Position numbers and translations under genes: made by a program. DNA of 47,311 bases from Gemmatimonadota bacterium (GTDB taxonomy: Bacteria; Gemmatimonadota; Gemmatimonadetes; Longimicrobiales; Gaopeijiaceae), in the NCBI GenBank assembly GCA_028873825.1, contig JAPPNM010000151.1, positions 24,811 to 72,121 of the forward strand, in the 5' to 3' direction. Each line of letters starts with the position of its first letter. Position 1 is the first letter of the stretch. Shown in pieces: positions 9,446 through 18,969 of this stretch. The notes below the pieces were generated by a model, which was given only the letters and a program-made list of their open reading frames with translations, had not been told where the DNA came from and did no database searches.

Positions 9446-10513
9446 TCAGGTGCGAACGCGCGCGAGGAGCACGACCCCGACCGTCAGGAAGATGAGGTTG
9501 GGGGTCCAGGCGGCCCAGACTGGAGGCAGCCCCCCCGCGATCCCGATGGCGCCGAAGAGCCGGAGGAGAAGGATGTACACGAGCGTGGAACCGAGCGACA
9601 CGCCCACTCCGAACGCGGCGCCGCCCTTCTTGACGGTGGTGGCGAGCGGCGCCCCGAATAGCATGATGACCAGGGTCGCGGCCGGGATCGCCAGCTTCTG
9701 TTCGCGCTCCACGAGGAGCTTCTTCGGGTCGCCCCCGGAACGGTACACCGCCGCCGCCTGGCGTCCCAGCTCCTCGTACGTCATCTCCTCTTCGTCGGGG
9801 GGGTTCTGAAGAAGGTCTGCCGGGGTCGGGGTCAGGCCCGGGCGGCGGTGGCGGTCGAAGCTGAAGGATGTCTCCCGGCCGTCCGGCTGGACCACGCGCA
9901 GGTGGCCTTGGCGCAGGGTCCATCCCTCCTCCTCGGTGTACACGCCGTCGTCGGCCCACACGTGGCGAAGCGCTCCGTTCTCGTCGACGCTCTGGAGAAG
10001 CACGCCGTCCATTCTTGCGTTGGCGACGGAGAGCTGCTGGACGCCCAGGGTCTCGTCGTTGTCCGTCTGGTAGACGAACTCGTTCCGCCAGTCGCGGCGT
10101 ATGTCGACCTCCTTGAAGACCTCCGCCGCCTTCCGGTTGGTCACCGTGACGACCATGCCCAGCAGGAAGGCCGCCACGGTGAGGACCGCGCCGAGGGGCC
10201 AGAGCGGCACGACGAGGCGGTGAAAAGACATGCCTCCCGCCTTCGCCGCCTGGATCTCCCGGTTGACGGTCATGGAGTGAATGGTGAAGACGGTTCCCAC
10301 GAGGGCCGCGACCGGAAAGGAAAAGAGCACGAACTTCGGGTACTCGAAGAAGTAGCCCAGCACGATGTCCGGCATGGTGAGGTTCCGGTCCAAGTATCGC
10401 CCCTGCTTTCCGGACTGGTCCGCCAGAATGAACATGATCGGGACGCTCAGCACGAAGAACGAGAATATCCGGACGAAGGTCGTCGCGACCATGCGGTCCA
10501 GCGTCCGGATCAC
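9446..10513 (-). CDS. lptG: LptG, permease subunit of the LPS export ABC transporter
   Basis: 355 residues. I chose GTG at 10513 because it overlaps the lptF stop as GTGA and begins VIRTLDRMVATTFVRIFSFFVLS, the typical N-terminal transmembrane helix; a longer in-frame extension upstream lies inside lptF and lacks family character. Three N-terminal membrane helices, a periplasmic beta-jellyroll of about 190 residues (with VYQTDNDETLGVQQLSV), and three C-terminal helices (including IPAATLVIMLFGAPLATTV) fit the YjgP/YjgQ family. With LptF it forms the inner-membrane dimer that extracts lipopolysaccharide, powered by LptB, which is not in the window. Confidence 0.88.
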   Translation of the reverse strand: MIRTLDRMVATTFVRIFSFFVLSVPIMFILADQSGKQGRYLDRNLTMPDIVLGYFFEYPKFVLFSFPVAALVGTVFTIHSMTVNREIQAAKAGGMSFHRLVVPLWPLGAVLTVAAFLLGMVVTVTNRKAAEVFKEVDIRRDWRNEFVYQTDNDETLGVQQLSVANARMDGVLLQSVDENGALRHVWADDGVYTEEEGWTLRQGHLRVVQPDGRETSFSFDRHRRPGLTPTPADLLQNPPDEEEMTYEELGRQAAAVYRSGGDPKKLLVEREQKLAIPAATLVIMLFGAPLATTVKKGGAAFGVGVSLGSTLVYILLLRLFGAIGIAGGLPPVWAAWTPNLIFLTVGVVLLARVRT

Positions 10514-11925
10514 GGGATCCGCCTTCCGGCGCCGAGGCGGCGCGCCCCGGACCGCAGCTCCAGCCACAGTTCCCGCCAGCCGCTGTCGCGGGCCGAAGCC
10601 GTCCAGCGGCCGATTCGCGTCGCCTGGAGCGCTCCGATCAGGATGAACGCCAGGCTCGGCGACCACATCGACCAGAAGGGGGTGGCCAAGTTCCGGTCAG
10701 CCCAGTCCTCCCCGGTGGACAGGCCGTACTGGAACACGCCGATGACCAGCGCCGAGACGACGATGACCATGCTGACGCCCCCGCGCGGAAAGCGCACCCC
10801 GACGGGCATCCCGATGAGGACGAACACCATGCAGGCGCTCGCGATGACCAGCTTCTTGTGGATCTCGACGCCGTACCGGTTGGCCTGCCGCCTCAGGGAG
10901 CCGAAACGGGTCTCCCTGGTGTGGGCGTCGATGGCCGCCATTCGGGTCGTCTCGTCGGCCGGCAGCCGGGCGCCGGCGAACCCGGACGGGTCCTTCGAGT
11001 ACCTGCCCGGGCGGTCGGCGGCGGAGTCGCCGCCCAGCGCGCGCCGCACGACTTCGAGCGAACCGTCTCGGGATTCCTCCCGGATCGAGTCCAGCTGCGC
11101 CAGACGGCGGTTCGCGGAGTCCAGCAGCATGGCGACAGGCATCTCCCGGTCGCTCCTCCGGTAGCCGGCGTCGGCGTCCTCGAAGATGTCGCCGACTCCG
11201 CGGAGCACGTTGACCTGCCGGTCGAAGGCCGTCTGCCGGAAGCCGGCACGCTTTCCGTCCCTCACCTCGTAGACGCGCCCGTCGTACAGGCGCAGCTGGA
11301 GGTCGGTGAACGAGTCGTTCATCCGCATCTCGCCGCGGGAGGCGTAGGTCGTGCGCCGGATCCCCTGCCGGCTCATGTCGTGGATGACGACGTCGGTCAG
11401 TTCGCTGGACGCCCGATCGACGGCGCCGGCCCGGAGATAGAAGGGCCCCAGGCCTCCTTCGCCCGTGATCACGTTGACCACGCGTTCGCGGAGCTGGAAG
11501 GTGGGATCCTTCTGCCCGATGGAAATATGGAGATTCTTGAGCCGGTGGTTGGCCTCGGGAAGGACGCGGTCGTTGAAGAGGAAGGTTATTCCCGTGAGAA
11601 CGACTCCCAGGAACATAGCCGGCAGAAAGAGCTTGCGTGGCCGGACGCCACCCCCGGACATTGCGACGATCTCGCTGTTCGCGGCCAGTTCGCTGAAGGT
11701 GTAGAGGACCGCCGGGAGGACGGCCATGGGAAGGGTGAGCGCGATGGTGTGGGGCAGGGAGAGGACGAGGGACTCCAAGATCACTTCCTTCGGAAGCCCC
11801 TTGCCCGCCAAGTCGTCCAGACGCTGGGCGATCGCGTTCACCCACAGCAGCCCGGTGAGGAGGCTGAAGGTGAAAAGCAGGGGTCCCAGGTGCGACCGGA
11901 TGATGTAGCGGGTAAGTATGGTCAT
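10510..11925 (-). CDS. lptF: LptF, permease subunit of the LPS export ABC transporter
   Basis: 471 residues from ATG at 11925 (MTILTRYIIRSHLGPLLFTFSLL). Conserved YjgP/YjgQ layout: N-terminal helices with GLLWVNAIAQRLDDLAGKGLP and LPHTIALTLPMAVLPAVLYTFSELAANSEI, the NSEIVAMSGGGVRPRKL coupling-loop region, a periplasmic domain (about 130-340) that is longer than usual and rich in Arg/Asp, and C-terminal helices with KLVIASACMVFVLIGMPVGVRFPRGG. Its stop overlaps the lptG GTG start by four bases, so the pair is translationally coupled. The start region overlaps the annotated start of sprA on the opposite strand by 8 bases, which means the promoters of the two divergent genes must lie inside each other's reading frames or sprA starts further in. 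Confidence 0.88.
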   Translation of the reverse strand: MTILTRYIIRSHLGPLLFTFSLLTGLLWVNAIAQRLDDLAGKGLPKEVILESLVLSLPHTIALTLPMAVLPAVLYTFSELAANSEIVAMSGGGVRPRKLFLPAMFLGVVLTGITFLFNDRVLPEANHRLKNLHISIGQKDPTFQLRERVVNVITGEGGLGPFYLRAGAVDRASSELTDVVIHDMSRQGIRRTTYASRGEMRMNDSFTDLQLRLYDGRVYEVRDGKRAGFRQTAFDRQVNVLRGVGDIFEDADAGYRRSDREMPVAMLLDSANRRLAQLDSIREESRDGSLEVVRRALGGDSAADRPGRYSKDPSGFAGARLPADETTRMAAIDAHTRETRFGSLRRQANRYGVEIHKKLVIASACMVFVLIGMPVGVRFPRGGVSMVIVVSALVIGVFQYGLSTGEDWADRNLATPFWSMWSPSLAFILIGALQATRIGRWTASARDSGWRELWLELRSGARRLGAGRRIP

Positions 11926-14900
11926 GGAGAAATGTAACCGATCCCGGCGCTCGTTCGCGCACGCGCGCGGGTTGCTGCCGCGCGGCGCCCAGTGGATCGT
12001 CCGGGCCATCGGGCGCTCGTTCGCGCACGCGCGCGGGTTGTTGCTGGGCGCTGCGGCCGCGCTGGCGGCGCCGGCGGGCGACCCGGCCGTCGCGCAGGAG
12101 CCGGCCGCGACGGCGAGGGACGCCGTTCTATGGGTGATCCCCCAGCTCAGGGAGCCGCGGCGGCCCCCGTTGGATCCTCCGGCGCCGGAGATTCGATTCG
12201 TGCGTCTCGGGCTGGCCCGCATACCCGTCACCCGCTTCGGGCCCGGGCTCGTCGTCCCGGCGCGGAGCCCGCCGGGCGTACCGCAACCGCTTCGGCCGGT
12301 CGCCGGCCGGGAGCGGAACGCACTCCTGCGGTTCGGCGTCCCGGGTCGCGCCCCCGGTTTCGGCCGGATGCCCGAGCCGGCCGGCCGCGCTCCCGCGGGC
12401 GGGGACCAGGAAGCGCCGGCGAGATTTCGAAACGAATTCGTCGACCTCGGCTTCTCCGTGCGCGGAACCGGCCGTTTCGGCGGAGACTGGTCGGTGTTTC
12501 GTCCCTGCGACGAGACCGTGCAGGCGACCTGCGACGTCGCGCTGGTGCCCCGGATCACCCCCGACATCCGCTTCGCCGCCACCGCCGACGGGACCGTCGC
12601 CGGCCGCATCGTCGTGGACGTCGACTACGACCAGACGCGGGAGTTCGAGAGCGCCAACCGGATCAACATCGCCTACCGGGGGCGTCCGGGAGAGGTGTTT
12701 CGGCGCTTCGACATCGGAGACGTGCGCTTCGAACTGCCGCCGTCCCGGTACCTGCGGGAGGGGATTCCGGCCGGCAACTTCGGCTTTCAGGGCGCGTTCG
12801 ACGCGGGTCCGGTGGAAATCCGGTCCGTGTGGGCCCAGCAGGCGGGCGAGGTGACGACCCGGAGCTTCCGGCTGGGAGAGGCGGGCGAGAGTCCGTCCCG
12901 CGGCGACACGCTGGTGCTCGACGACGCCGACTACATCGACGGCCAGTTCTTCTTCCTCTTCGACCCCGGGCACCTCTACGACCATCCCCACATCGACGCC
13001 CTGGCCCTAACCCCCTCGGACGCTCCGCCGTCCGTCGCGCCCGGCGACCGCCCCATCCAGCTCTACACCTCCGAGACCGACCTCCGCTCGCAGCAGCAGG
13101 TCGAAGGGTACATCCAGGCCGACGCGATCGCCGCGGCGGGCGCGGACACGGTCACCGAATCGGCTTGGTTCCGGCACCTCGAGCCGGGCCGGGACTACAT
13201 GGTTCACCCGAGCGGTCTCTGGATAGCGCTTCGGTCGCCCGTCCTGCGAGACCAGGTTCTGGCCGTGACCTACGTGACCGCGACCGGGGACACCGTCGGA
13301 AGCTACAATCCGGAGCACATCTACCGCGGCGGGGGGAGGCCGCGGCTGAGTCTTCTGAAGGCCTCGGCCGCGCAGCATCAGCCGGGCCGGCCCACCTGGC
13401 GAACCGAGATGCGTCAGGTGTATCGCGTTTCGTCCTCCGGCGAGGTGGATCCGGCCACCGTGGAACTAACCATATCCCTGGGCGAGGAAAGCGCGGGCCG
13501 CACCTTCGCCCGCCGCCCCAACGGCGAGGACGTGACCTACCTGCGCCTCTTCGGACTGGACGAGGAATCGCCCAAGGACCGCCTCGACGAGTCGCAGATC
13601 TACAGGCCCGCACTCGATTCCTTCGAGGACCAGCCGCCGGTGTCGGGAACCTTCGTGGTATTTCCCACGCTGGAGCCGTTTGCGAATCCCGCGCCGCTCC
13701 GCAGCCTGGAGATCGATTCGGCCGAGGTGCGAAGAATCCTGGGTGCGAACCGCAACGAACGCATCTACCGGGCCCCCGACCCCTTCGAGCGCGAGTACGG
13801 GGGCGTTTTCCGCCTGAACATGTCTTACGAGTCGAGGGGCGGGGACGCCACGTCCTCGTTCTCCCTGGGGGCGGTCGGCATTGGCGAAGGCACGGAGCGG
13901 GTGACGCTCGACGAGCGGGCGCTGGTGCGGGGCGTCCACTACACGATCGAGTACGACGCCGGCGTGCTGACGCTGATCGACCCCGATGCTCTTCTGGCCG
14001 TCTCCCCGGGGCGCGATCTCGAGGTGACCTGGGAGCGGAGGAGCTTCGTTCAGCTGGCGCCGTCGTCCGTCTTCGGCCTCCATGGCCGCTACGATCTGGG
14101 CGACCGCGGAGCGCTCGATCTGGTCGGCCTCTACCAGACCGAGGACCAGCTCGTGCGAAGGCCGCGCCTGGGCGTGGAGGCGAGCGCCGTCGCGCTGGGA
14201 GGGGTCAGCGGCGACCTCGCCTTCGACGCGCCGCTGCTGACCCGCGCGCTGAAGGCGATTCCGGGGCTGCGCGCGGGAGACAGTTCCTCGCTGCGCCTGT
14301 CCGGCGAGGCGGCGGTGTCGGTGCCGAACCCCAACACCCAGGGCGCGGTGTACCTGGACGACTTCGACGCCGTCAACGCGCGTCCGCTTTCGGTCCTGAG
14401 CCCGCAGTGGCGCCTTGGGAGCCGGCCGGCCCATAGGGACGGCGCCGAGGACGTGCTCCCGCCGGAACTGTCGGCGTCGACGTTCACCGCGATGACCTGG
14501 CAGCACAGCTGGATCCTGGAGGACGCGGGGGGGGACAGCCTGGGCGTCTTCAGGGGATTCCACCCCGGCGACATCGACGAACAGATCCGGGTCACGGGGA
14601 GCGCGGTGCGCGAGCCGGGACTCCACCTCCGCTTCGAGCCGGGGGAAGGGGGGGCGGGTGCGTGGTCGTCGGTCACGACCGTGCTGAGTCGCACCGGAAC
14701 CGACCTGACCAAGAGCGATTTCATCGAGTTCTACGCGCGCGACGGGGACTTCCTGGCGTTGGTCCTGGACCTGGGCGTCGTGAGCGAGGACGCCTTCTTC
14801 GTGGACTCGACCGGAGCCCTCGACGGATTGAAGCGGATCGGGTCCGTCCGGTGGGGCCAGGGGATTCTCGACCAGGAGGCCGATCCGCGCCGGGGCGAGG

Positions 14901-17900
14901 TGTGGGGAAGGGACGCCGACGAGCGGGGGGTCTGGGCCGAGAACTGCTTCGTTTCCGAAATAGGCCGGGTCTACTACCGTCTCGGAGACCCGAGGGCGAA
15001 CTGCACGCGCGGCAACGGCGTGAACGACACCGAGGACCTGGACGAAGACGGAAACCTGGACACGCGGGAGCGTTATCGCCGCTTCGTGATCCGGCTGGAC
15101 GGCTCCTCCCCGTTTCTGGTCCGCGACTGGCACGAGACCGGCACCCCCTTCCGCCTGTACCGAGTTCCGCTGCGCGGCTCGTCGGGGATCGACGTGGGCG
15201 GCGAGATCACCGACGCAGAGCTGCGGGCGGTGCGGCACCTTCGCATAACCGTGGCAGGCGACCGCGGCGACGCCCTCGTGCTCACGCGCATGGCGATCGT
15301 GGGGTCCACCTGGATCAAGCGCTCCGAGACGGGGGTGCTCACCGGATTCGGCGGGGATACCGCGTCGGCGCACGGGCGGGTCGAGGTCGGCCCGGTCTCC
15401 AGGCTTACGGTCGGCGAAGCCTACGCCTCTCCTCCCGGCGTCATCGAGGAGCTCGACGACCCGGCGGCCTCGATCAGCGGCCAGGGCGTGGAGTTCGGCG
15501 AGCGTTCCCTGTCCATCGCCTTCGGCGACATCCGGCCCGGCGACCGGGTCGAGGTGTACAACCGGTTTCTCCAGCGCCCGCGGGACTTCCTCTCCTACCG
15601 GGAGGCCCGGCTGTGGGTGGTGCCCGCCCGGCGAGAGTTCGATCCCGATGCCCCCGCCTTCTTCTTTGTCAAGATCGGGACCGACGACCGTAACTTCTAC
15701 CTCTACCGCCGGCCCGTCGGCGGGACCGCGACGCCGGGAACGGTCCGCGAGGGGGACTGGTCGCCCGAAGTCGTGATCCGGTTCGACGAGTGGCTCAGAC
15801 TCAGGCGGGAGGCCGAGCAGGCGTTGATCGTCGAGCCCAGGGCGGCGGGGGATCCGCCGTTCGTGAAGTGGTCGGCCGACAGCACCTACGCGGTGGTGAT
15901 GCAGGACCGGGGTCGAGCACCCAACCTGGCCGCGGTGAGGGAAATGAGCCTTGGCGTCGTGAACGAGACGGACGCGGCGATCACCGGGGAGGTGTGGGTG
16001 AACGAGCTGCGTCTGTCCCGGGGAATCCGCGACGCGGGGTTGGTTTCCGCGGTGGACGCCGAGCTGCGGTCCGGGGAGTTCCTTCACTCCCGGGCGTCCT
16101 TCCGCAGCCGCAGCGGCTATTTCCGGCAGCTGCGGGCGTCACCGACCTTCCAGAACGATCGAAGCCTCGACGCTCAGGCCACCCTTCAGCTCGGCCGCTT
16201 CGCCCCGGGCGCCTGGGGTCTGCAGGTTCCGCTGTCGGTGACCTACGGCAAGGAGGACCAGTCTCCAATCTTCCTGGGGCGGAGCGACGTGCGGGCCAAC
16301 CAGCTGCCGGGGGTCCGCCGCCCGGGGTTCGAGCGAACCCGCGTCGACCTGGCCTTCTGGCGAAGCGGCCCGGACGGGAAGGGCCTCTGGAACGCGGTGC
16401 TCGGCGGCGTCGAGGCGCGGGTGGGTCTTTCGCGCTCGGCGCTGCGAACGATCACCACCGAGAGCGACGGAAGGAGCGTGGACGCCTTCGTGGGATACGG
16501 AGTCAGCCCCGCTCCCCGGGACGTTCCGCTGTTCCCGGGCTGGGCGGGCTCGGTGCTGCGCCGGGTCCTTCCCCCCTTCCTGGGGGAGCGCTTGGCAGGG
16601 GCGCGCCTGCGGTGGACGCCCGACCGCGTGGCGTTTCGCGGCGAGCTGCTGGACCGCGAACTGAACACCTCCCGTTTCGACAGGATCATTCGGCTGCCGG
16701 GGGATTCCCTCGCACCGGCGACGCAGGCTCCCCGGCGCCAGATGACGGCATCGGCCGAGATCGTCCTGCGCCCGTTCGCATTCCTGTCCGCCGAGGCGGA
16801 CGTGCTGAGCGGAAGGGATCTGCTGGCCGTCGAGGAGCTGGCCGAGGAACCGGACATCCGGGATCTGCTCGCGGCCGAGAGGATCCGCTTGGCGGGGGTC
16901 GACCTCGGATGGGAGGTCGACCGCCATCTGCGCACCAAGCTGGTCTACCGGCCCCGCTTGGCCCGCTGGGCCAGCACCAGCGTGGAAATGACCACGATAT
17001 ACCTTTCCGAGCGGAATTCGGATCTGATCGAAACCCGGCGCGCGCCCGCGGGCAGGGCGCCGGTGCTGCTGCGGAACGTCGACGGTCAAAGAAGGCTGGT
17101 CGCGGCAGTGTCGGTGGACCCGGAGAGGCTGGTCGCGGAATTCGGCCCGACCGGCGGGCGATGGATCCGGGCGCTGGACGCTCTGGACCTCCGCTACGAG
17201 AGCGGGCTGACCTCGCGATTCAACCGGCAGCCGGTGGTCCCGGGCGCAATCTACGAACTGGGGTGGGGCGGCCGGGACGATTTTCTGGTCGTCGGCGGCG
17301 ATTCCGCCTCTACGCTCAGCGACCGGGAGCTGATTAGGGTGCGAGGCGGACTGCTCCTGCCGGGGTCGTCCTCCGTGGGCCTCGGTTACGAACACGCCCG
17401 GCACCTGACGCTCGACACGCGCTCGGACCGCCAGGACCGCCGCCTGAGCTGGCCGGACGTGACCGCGTCCGTGACGAACGTGGCGCTTCCGGGTTTCCTT
17501 TCGGCCGTCGTGCGGCGTCTTTCGCTGAGCGCGGGATACCGCCGGCGGACCCGGACCCTCCAGTTCGGTGCGGGGGCCCGTCAGCACCGCTTCCGCGAGG
17601 AGCACGCGGCGCCGGTGTCTCTGACCCTCGTGTTTCCCCGGAGATTCTCGCTGACGTACCGGGGACGCCGGGACGACAGCGAGATTCGCGATCCCACGGG
17701 GCACACGGGAAGCGAGAAGAACTCGCATTCGCTCTCGGCCTCGGCGGCGCTCCGGTCGCCGGTCGCGGCGTTCCGGAAGCGGGGCGCTCCGATGAGGATC
17801 GCCGTGAGCCTGGCGTACCGAAACGAGGTGCGGTGCCGCGTCCAGAGCGAGTCCGCCCCGTGCGTGGCGTTCATCGACCGGCTGAGCCGCGAAGCCTCGG

Positions 17901-18055
17901 TCTCCGTGGACTCCACGCTGCGGGACTACCAGCTGGGGGCGCGGCTCCACTATCTCGACCAGCGTTCCTTCGTCGGCCGGCGGGCGGGTCTGACCCGTCT
18001 CCAACTAACCGTCTTCGGCCACTTCGCGCTCACTCCCGACCTGCTCGGCGGGTAG
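11918..18055 (+). CDS. sprA: SprA-like giant outer-membrane protein (type 9 secretion translocon family)
   Basis: 2045 residues. Recognisable SprA features: the N-terminal EFVDLGFSVRGTGRFGGDW and FDIGDVRFELPPSRYLREG segments, a VEIRSVWAQQAGEVTTRSF block, the conserved NPNTQGAVYLDDFDAVNARP motif near residue 805, repeated GxxYTIEYDAGVLTLIDP-type strands, and many C-terminal beta strands. In Bacteroidota SprA is a 36-strand barrel that forms the type 9 translocon and is about 2400 residues, so this is slightly short. No PorV, SprE, GldK-N or T9SS sorting-tag gene is in the window. The start is uncertain: ATG 11918 overlaps lptF, ATG 11924 is an alternative, and TTG at 11972 or 12038 would give a more conventional signal peptide (LLLGAAAALAAPAGDPAVAQ). 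A 28-bp direct repeat lies in this N-terminal region. Confidence 0.85.
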   Translation: MVMEKCNRSRRSFAHARGLLPRGAQWIVRAIGRSFAHARGLLLGAAAALAAPAGDPAVAQEPAATARDAVLWVIPQLREPRRPPLDPPAPEIRFVRLGLARIPVTRFGPGLVVPARSPPGVPQPLRPVAGRERNALLRFGVPGRAPGFGRMPEPAGRAPAGGDQEAPARFRNEFVDLGFSVRGTGRFGGDWSVFRPCDETVQATCDVALVPRITPDIRFAATADGTVAGRIVVDVDYDQTREFESANRINIAYRGRPGEVFRRFDIGDVRFELPPSRYLREGIPAGNFGFQGAFDAGPVEIRSVWAQQAGEVTTRSFRLGEAGESPSRGDTLVLDDADYIDGQFFFLFDPGHLYDHPHIDALALTPSDAPPSVAPGDRPIQLYTSETDLRSQQQVEGYIQADAIAAAGADTVTESAWFRHLEPGRDYMVHPSGLWIALRSPVLRDQVLAVTYVTATGDTVGSYNPEHIYRGGGRPRLSLLKASAAQHQPGRPTWRTEMRQVYRVSSSGEVDPATVELTISLGEESAGRTFARRPNGEDVTYLRLFGLDEESPKDRLDESQIYRPALDSFEDQPPVSGTFVVFPTLEPFANPAPLRSLEIDSAEVRRILGANRNERIYRAPDPFEREYGGVFRLNMSYESRGGDATSSFSLGAVGIGEGTERVTLDERALVRGVHYTIEYDAGVLTLIDPDALLAVSPGRDLEVTWERRSFVQLAPSSVFGLHGRYDLGDRGALDLVGLYQTEDQLVRRPRLGVEASAVALGGVSGDLAFDAPLLTRALKAIPGLRAGDSSSLRLSGEAAVSVPNPNTQGAVYLDDFDAVNARPLSVLSPQWRLGSRPAHRDGAEDVLPPELSASTFTAMTWQHSWILEDAGGDSLGVFRGFHPGDIDEQIRVTGSAVREPGLHLRFEPGEGGAGAWSSVTTVLSRTGTDLTKSDFIEFYARDGDFLALVLDLGVVSEDAFFVDSTGALDGLKRIGSVRWGQGILDQEADPRRGEVWGRDADERGVWAENCFVSEIGRVYYRLGDPRANCTRGNGVNDTEDLDEDGNLDTRERYRRFVIRLDGSSPFLVRDWHETGTPFRLYRVPLRGSSGIDVGGEITDAELRAVRHLRITVAGDRGDALVLTRMAIVGSTWIKRSETGVLTGFGGDTASAHGRVEVGPVSRLTVGEAYASPPGVIEELDDPAASISGQGVEFGERSLSIAFGDIRPGDRVEVYNRFLQRPRDFLSYREARLWVVPARREFDPDAPAFFFVKIGTDDRNFYLYRRPVGGTATPGTVREGDWSPEVVIRFDEWLRLRREAEQALIVEPRAAGDPPFVKWSADSTYAVVMQDRGRAPNLAAVREMSLGVVNETDAAITGEVWVNELRLSRGIRDAGLVSAVDAELRSGEFLHSRASFRSRSGYFRQLRASPTFQNDRSLDAQATLQLGRFAPGAWGLQVPLSVTYGKEDQSPIFLGRSDVRANQLPGVRRPGFERTRVDLAFWRSGPDGKGLWNAVLGGVEARVGLSRSALRTITTESDGRSVDAFVGYGVSPAPRDVPLFPGWAGSVLRRVLPPFLGERLAGARLRWTPDRVAFRGELLDRELNTSRFDRIIRLPGDSLAPATQAPRRQMTASAEIVLRPFAFLSAEADVLSGRDLLAVEELAEEPDIRDLLAAERIRLAGVDLGWEVDRHLRTKLVYRPRLARWASTSVEMTTIYLSERNSDLIETRRAPAGRAPVLLRNVDGQRRLVAAVSVDPERLVAEFGPTGGRWIRALDALDLRYESGLTSRFNRQPVVPGAIYELGWGGRDDFLVVGGDSASTLSDRELIRVRGGLLLPGSSSVGLGYEHARHLTLDTRSDRQDRRLSWPDVTASVTNVALPGFLSAVVRRLSLSAGYRRRTRTLQFGAGARQHRFREEHAAPVSLTLVFPRRFSLTYRGRRDDSEIRDPTGHTGSEKNSHSLSASAALRSPVAAFRKRGAPMRIAVSLAYRNEVRCRVQSESAPCVAFIDRLSREASVSVDSTLRDYQLGARLHYLDQRSFVGRRAGLTRLQLTVFGHFALTPDLLGG
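11947..12040 (+). repeat. Two perfect 28-bp direct repeats in the sprA signal-peptide region
   Basis: Positions 11947-11974 and 12013-12040 are identical and 66 bases apart, so they stay in frame and encode the peptide SFAHARGLL twice. The core is the CG-alternating GCGCACGCGCGCGGGTTG. Either copy supplies a TTG that could be a start codon. A 66-bp tandem duplication or a small inserted repeat would explain it. Confidence 0.85.
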
Positions 18056-18285
18056 TCGCCGGCCCGGCGGCCCGCGGATGCGCCGCCGCCGGAACGCCGC
18101 GGGATTCCGTCCGCGGGCCGCCGGGGCGCGTCCTCCCTTCCGGCTTCGCGGGGCGTTCGGCAAAAAGTCCCATTCCGTCATGGAGGCGCCCGCCGGAAGG
18201 CGCGACAGTACTCTTCGCCGGTGGCCCGAAGGGCGACGCGAGCGCCTCCGCCGCCGGGCGTACGAGAGACCTGGGGAGGGCGACC

Positions 18286-18969
18286 GTGACCGATCGGGAA
18301 CGCAGTAGCATGCTGCGCGCGGGGCTCATTCTGGGAGGCGCGGCGCTGGTCCGCTTCGTGTGGTTCTCTCCCGGGCCAGCCGAGCCGCTCCTCGAAGGCC
18401 GCCCGTCGATCGCCGACAGCCTGCTGGCCGCGGGCGACTCGGCGGTTGGCGAGCGCGCGCGGCGGAACCGTCCGTTCGCGGAGGGCGAGACCGTCGATCC
18501 GAACGTGGCGCCGGCCGCGGAGCTGGACCGGTTGCCGGGAGTGGGGCCGGCGAAGGCGCGGCGCATAGTGCGGGAGCGGGAGGAGAACGGTCCCTTCGAC
18601 GGGGTCGGGGATCTGGTGCGGGTGTCGGGGATCGGTCCCGGCTCGGTCGAGCGGTTGAGGCCGTACCTGCGGGTGGACGCCGCGCAGGCCGGCTTCTTCG
18701 GCGCGCGGGCGGGCGGGGGGGCGGCGGGGAGGGGCGGGGGCGGGTCCGCGCCCGCAACCGGGATCGCCTCCCCCGGTCTCGTCGACTTGAACCGCGCCAC
18801 GGCGGAGGAGCTGCGCGCCCTTCCCGGAATCGGGCCGGTGATCGCCGAACGCATCGTGGCCTTCCGCGGGAAGCGCGGCGGGTTCGTCCGTCCCGAGGAC
18901 CTGAAGGAGGTGCCGGGGGTGGGGGACAAGACCTTCGAACGCATCGCGCCGCTGGTGAGGACCCGATGA
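18286..18969 (+). CDS. comEA: ComEA-like protein with two helix-hairpin-helix domains
   Basis: 227 residues from GTG at 18286, selected because GGGGAGGG lies six bases upstream; an ATG at 18310 is possible. One N-terminal membrane anchor (MLRAGLILGGAALVRFVWF) is followed by a first HhH pair (about residues 68-130: VDPNVAPAAELDRLPGVGPAKARRIV and VSGIGPGSVERLRPYL), a Gly-rich linker, and a second ComEA-type repeat (about 160-227: LVDLNRATAEELRALPGIGPVIAERIVAFR and LKEVPGVGDKTFERIAPLV). ComEA proteins bind incoming double-stranded DNA in the periplasm during natural transformation. The second unit is a textbook ComEA repeat; the first is a diverged copy. Its stop overlaps the pilT start (ATGA), linking it to pilus retraction. 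Confidence 0.85.
   Translation: MTDRERSSMLRAGLILGGAALVRFVWFSPGPAEPLLEGRPSIADSLLAAGDSAVGERARRNRPFAEGETVDPNVAPAAELDRLPGVGPAKARRIVREREENGPFDGVGDLVRVSGIGPGSVERLRPYLRVDAAQAGFFGARAGGGAAGRGGGGSAPATGIASPGLVDLNRATAEELRALPGIGPVIAERIVAFRGKRGGFVRPEDLKEVPGVGDKTFERIAPLVRTR

Noticed and set aside
11926..12609. N-terminal extension of the lptF frame
   Set aside because: The family N-terminus starts at ATG 11925; the extension is antisense to sprA and has no membrane-protein character.
13466..16087. 873-residue open frame on the minus strand inside sprA
   Set aside because: It is Arg/Pro/Gly-rich with no family pattern and lies wholly antisense to a clear SprA coding sequence; such shadows are expected at this GC content.
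16139..18004. 621-residue minus-strand open frame inside the 3' half of sprA
   Set aside because: Composition is that of an antisense shadow and the plus strand codes for SprA beta strands.
17833..18285. Upstream extension of the comEA frame
   Set aside because: It overlaps the sprA end, is Arg/Pro-rich, and a strong GGGGAGGG site marks GTG 18286 as the start.
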